This document shows, piece by piece, positions 62,944 to 64,000 of a stretch of DNA of 64,000 nucleotides. A program made the position numbers and the translations under genes. Each line of letters begins with the position of its first letter. Within the stretch, counting starts at the first letter, position 1. Under the pieces are notes generated by a model. The model had not been told where the DNA came from, did no database searches, and saw only the letters and a list, made by a program, of their open reading frames with translations. Source of the stretch: Archivesica marissinica (taxonomy: Eukaryota > Mollusca > Bivalvia > Venerida > Vesicomyidae); NCBI GenBank assembly GCA_014843695.1, contig JABXNX010000068.1, positions 1 to 64,000 of the forward strand, written 5' to 3'.

Positions 62944-63327
62944 GGTCAGACTGTACCCAAGTGAAAGTAAATTCTCCACATGTGGTAACACAGTGAGACT
63001 GCATCCAAGTGAAAGTACATTCTCTACATGTGATAACACAGTGAGACTGCACCCAAGTGAAAGTACATTCTCTACATGTGATAACACAGTGAGACTGCAC
63101 ACAAGTGAAAGTACATTCTCTACATGTGATAACACAGTGAGACTGCACACAAGTGAAAGTACATTCTCCACATGTGGTAACACAGTGAGACTGCACCCAA
63201 GTGAAAGTACATTCTCTACATGTGATAACACAGTGAGACTGCACACAAGTGAAAGTACATTCTCCACATGTGGTAACACAGTGAGACTGCACACAAGTGA
63301 AAGTACATTCTCTACATGTGGTAACAA
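62944..63327. repeat. Short 48-bp minisatellite, copy 2
   Basis: Same array as at 53094-53477, unit for unit. Confidence 0.93.
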
Positions 63328-63595
63328 AATGTTGATGCCTGAATTCATGCGAGACCATTGTCACCATGGGGATTTTAAATGTTGGTACCTGAATCCGTGA
63401 AAGTCCATCATCTACTTTTAGCAACCCGCATCTTGTTTCAAGTAAATAACAAAGGTATTTCAGTAATTTCTGAAATAGAAATATAATGTGTCTTAAAACT
63501 TTCAAGCTCAATTATATGTGTACAAGGAATGTGTTGCACACTGATACAGACATATATGTATACCGCAAGCAAATCCAATGTATTTGGATAATAAA

Positions 63596-63778
63596 TACAG
63601 TCAAACCTGTGTTAGTGGTCACCTCCATTAAGCAGCCAATGTCTTGTATAAAGCAGCCAGTTTCCAGATCCCCAATATGTTGTTTTATTATGCATGACCT
63701 CTACTAAGCAGCCACCTGTGCTAAGCAGCAACTTTCTGTGACTACCTTGGCTGGCTGCTTAACGCAGGTTTGACTGTA
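63596..63778. mobile_element. MITE with TA target-site duplication, copy 2
   Basis: Same element as at 53746-53928, at the same relative position. Confidence 0.75.
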
Positions 63779-63885
63779 TTGAAGTAAACATTGTCAAAAT
63801 AATTTAAAGCATGTTTTTCTGGTAAAATGTACCAGATATTTAAGGAATACATTTTCACCGATCTGTGTGTTTAAAAAATTCCATC

Positions 63886-64000
63886 TATTCACACATTATT
63901 TATATTTATTTATATTTCGGATTTTACGCCTGCATCAGCACCATTTTGGGCTATATCGCCGGCGGGCAGTTTACCTAACAACACCTTTCCTGGGTAGGCT
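63886..64000 (-). mobile_element. SINE, copy 2, truncated by the window edge
   Basis: The left target-site duplication, tail and part of the body of the SINE at 54036-54341. The head lies beyond the window. Confidence 0.8.

Larger units (their letters stand above)
62205..64000. other. Second copy of the intron flank 52355-54150
   Basis: Offset exactly 9850 bp from copy 1 and, as far as I could compare by eye, identical over 1796 bp, including all of its repeats and transposons. The window ends within the SINE. Confidence 0.95.

Noticed and set aside
62205..64000. A genuine segmental duplication of the NOL11-like gene
   Set aside because: Not excluded, but identity over 1.8 kb next to a placeholder gap, with contig ends that overlap logically, is better explained by double assembly.

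Overview
This is animal nuclear DNA, AT-rich and dominated by minisatellites. Arrays of at least fourteen unrelated tandem-repeat families, with units of 20 to 56 bp, fill more than three quarters of the 64 kb. tRNA-derived SINE heads, a SINE tail of the kind common in mollusc genomes, and a TA-flanked MITE suggest a mollusc or another lophotrochozoan. The species cannot be fixed from this window. Two runs of exactly 1000 N (26610-27609 and 54834-55833) mark it as a scaffold of joined contigs.

Two split genes on the minus strand are hidden between the arrays. Their exons are too short to show up as long open frames. The first is read from 54833 down to 33323: an exon cut by the N gap (54788-54833), an exon at 38263-38370 and a last exon at 33323-33445. 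All join in phase 0 with GT/AG borders, and the peptide resembles the C-terminus of nucleolar protein 11 (NOL11). The second runs from about 32439 down to 4800: a possible exon at 32387-32439, then exons at 20182-20272, 7376-7510, 5528-5554 and 4800-4848. Their phases are mutually compatible and the product is unrecognised. The introns of both genes are largely filled by the arrays.

Layout from the left: 26-bp array (1-2512); 20-bp array (2641-4820), which interrupts the last coding exon of the second gene; SINE-like fragments and a 50-bp array (4930-7020); 39-bp and 36-bp arrays (7526-19558); 49-bp array (19716-20201); 48-bp array with the first gap (20314-31287); 23-bp array (31545-32247); 52-bp array over the NOL11-like stop codon (33028-33343); 25-bp array (33461-36310); 56-, 42- and 30-bp arrays (36543-38250); 35-bp array (38359-52354); intron sequence with a short 48-bp array, a MITE and SINEs (52355-54787); second gap; a second 35-bp array (55834-62204); and a second copy of the same intron flank to the window end.

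The main observation is that tandem duplications lie on or within about 40 bp of most exon borders. Several repeat units contain the border itself. The 35-bp unit carries a 3' splice site plus the first 12 nt of the exon, the 49-bp unit carries a 5' splice site, and the 52-bp unit carries the last codons and stop. The identical flank at 52355-54150 and 62205-64000, on either side of an arbitrary-size gap, is most simply read as one locus assembled twice.
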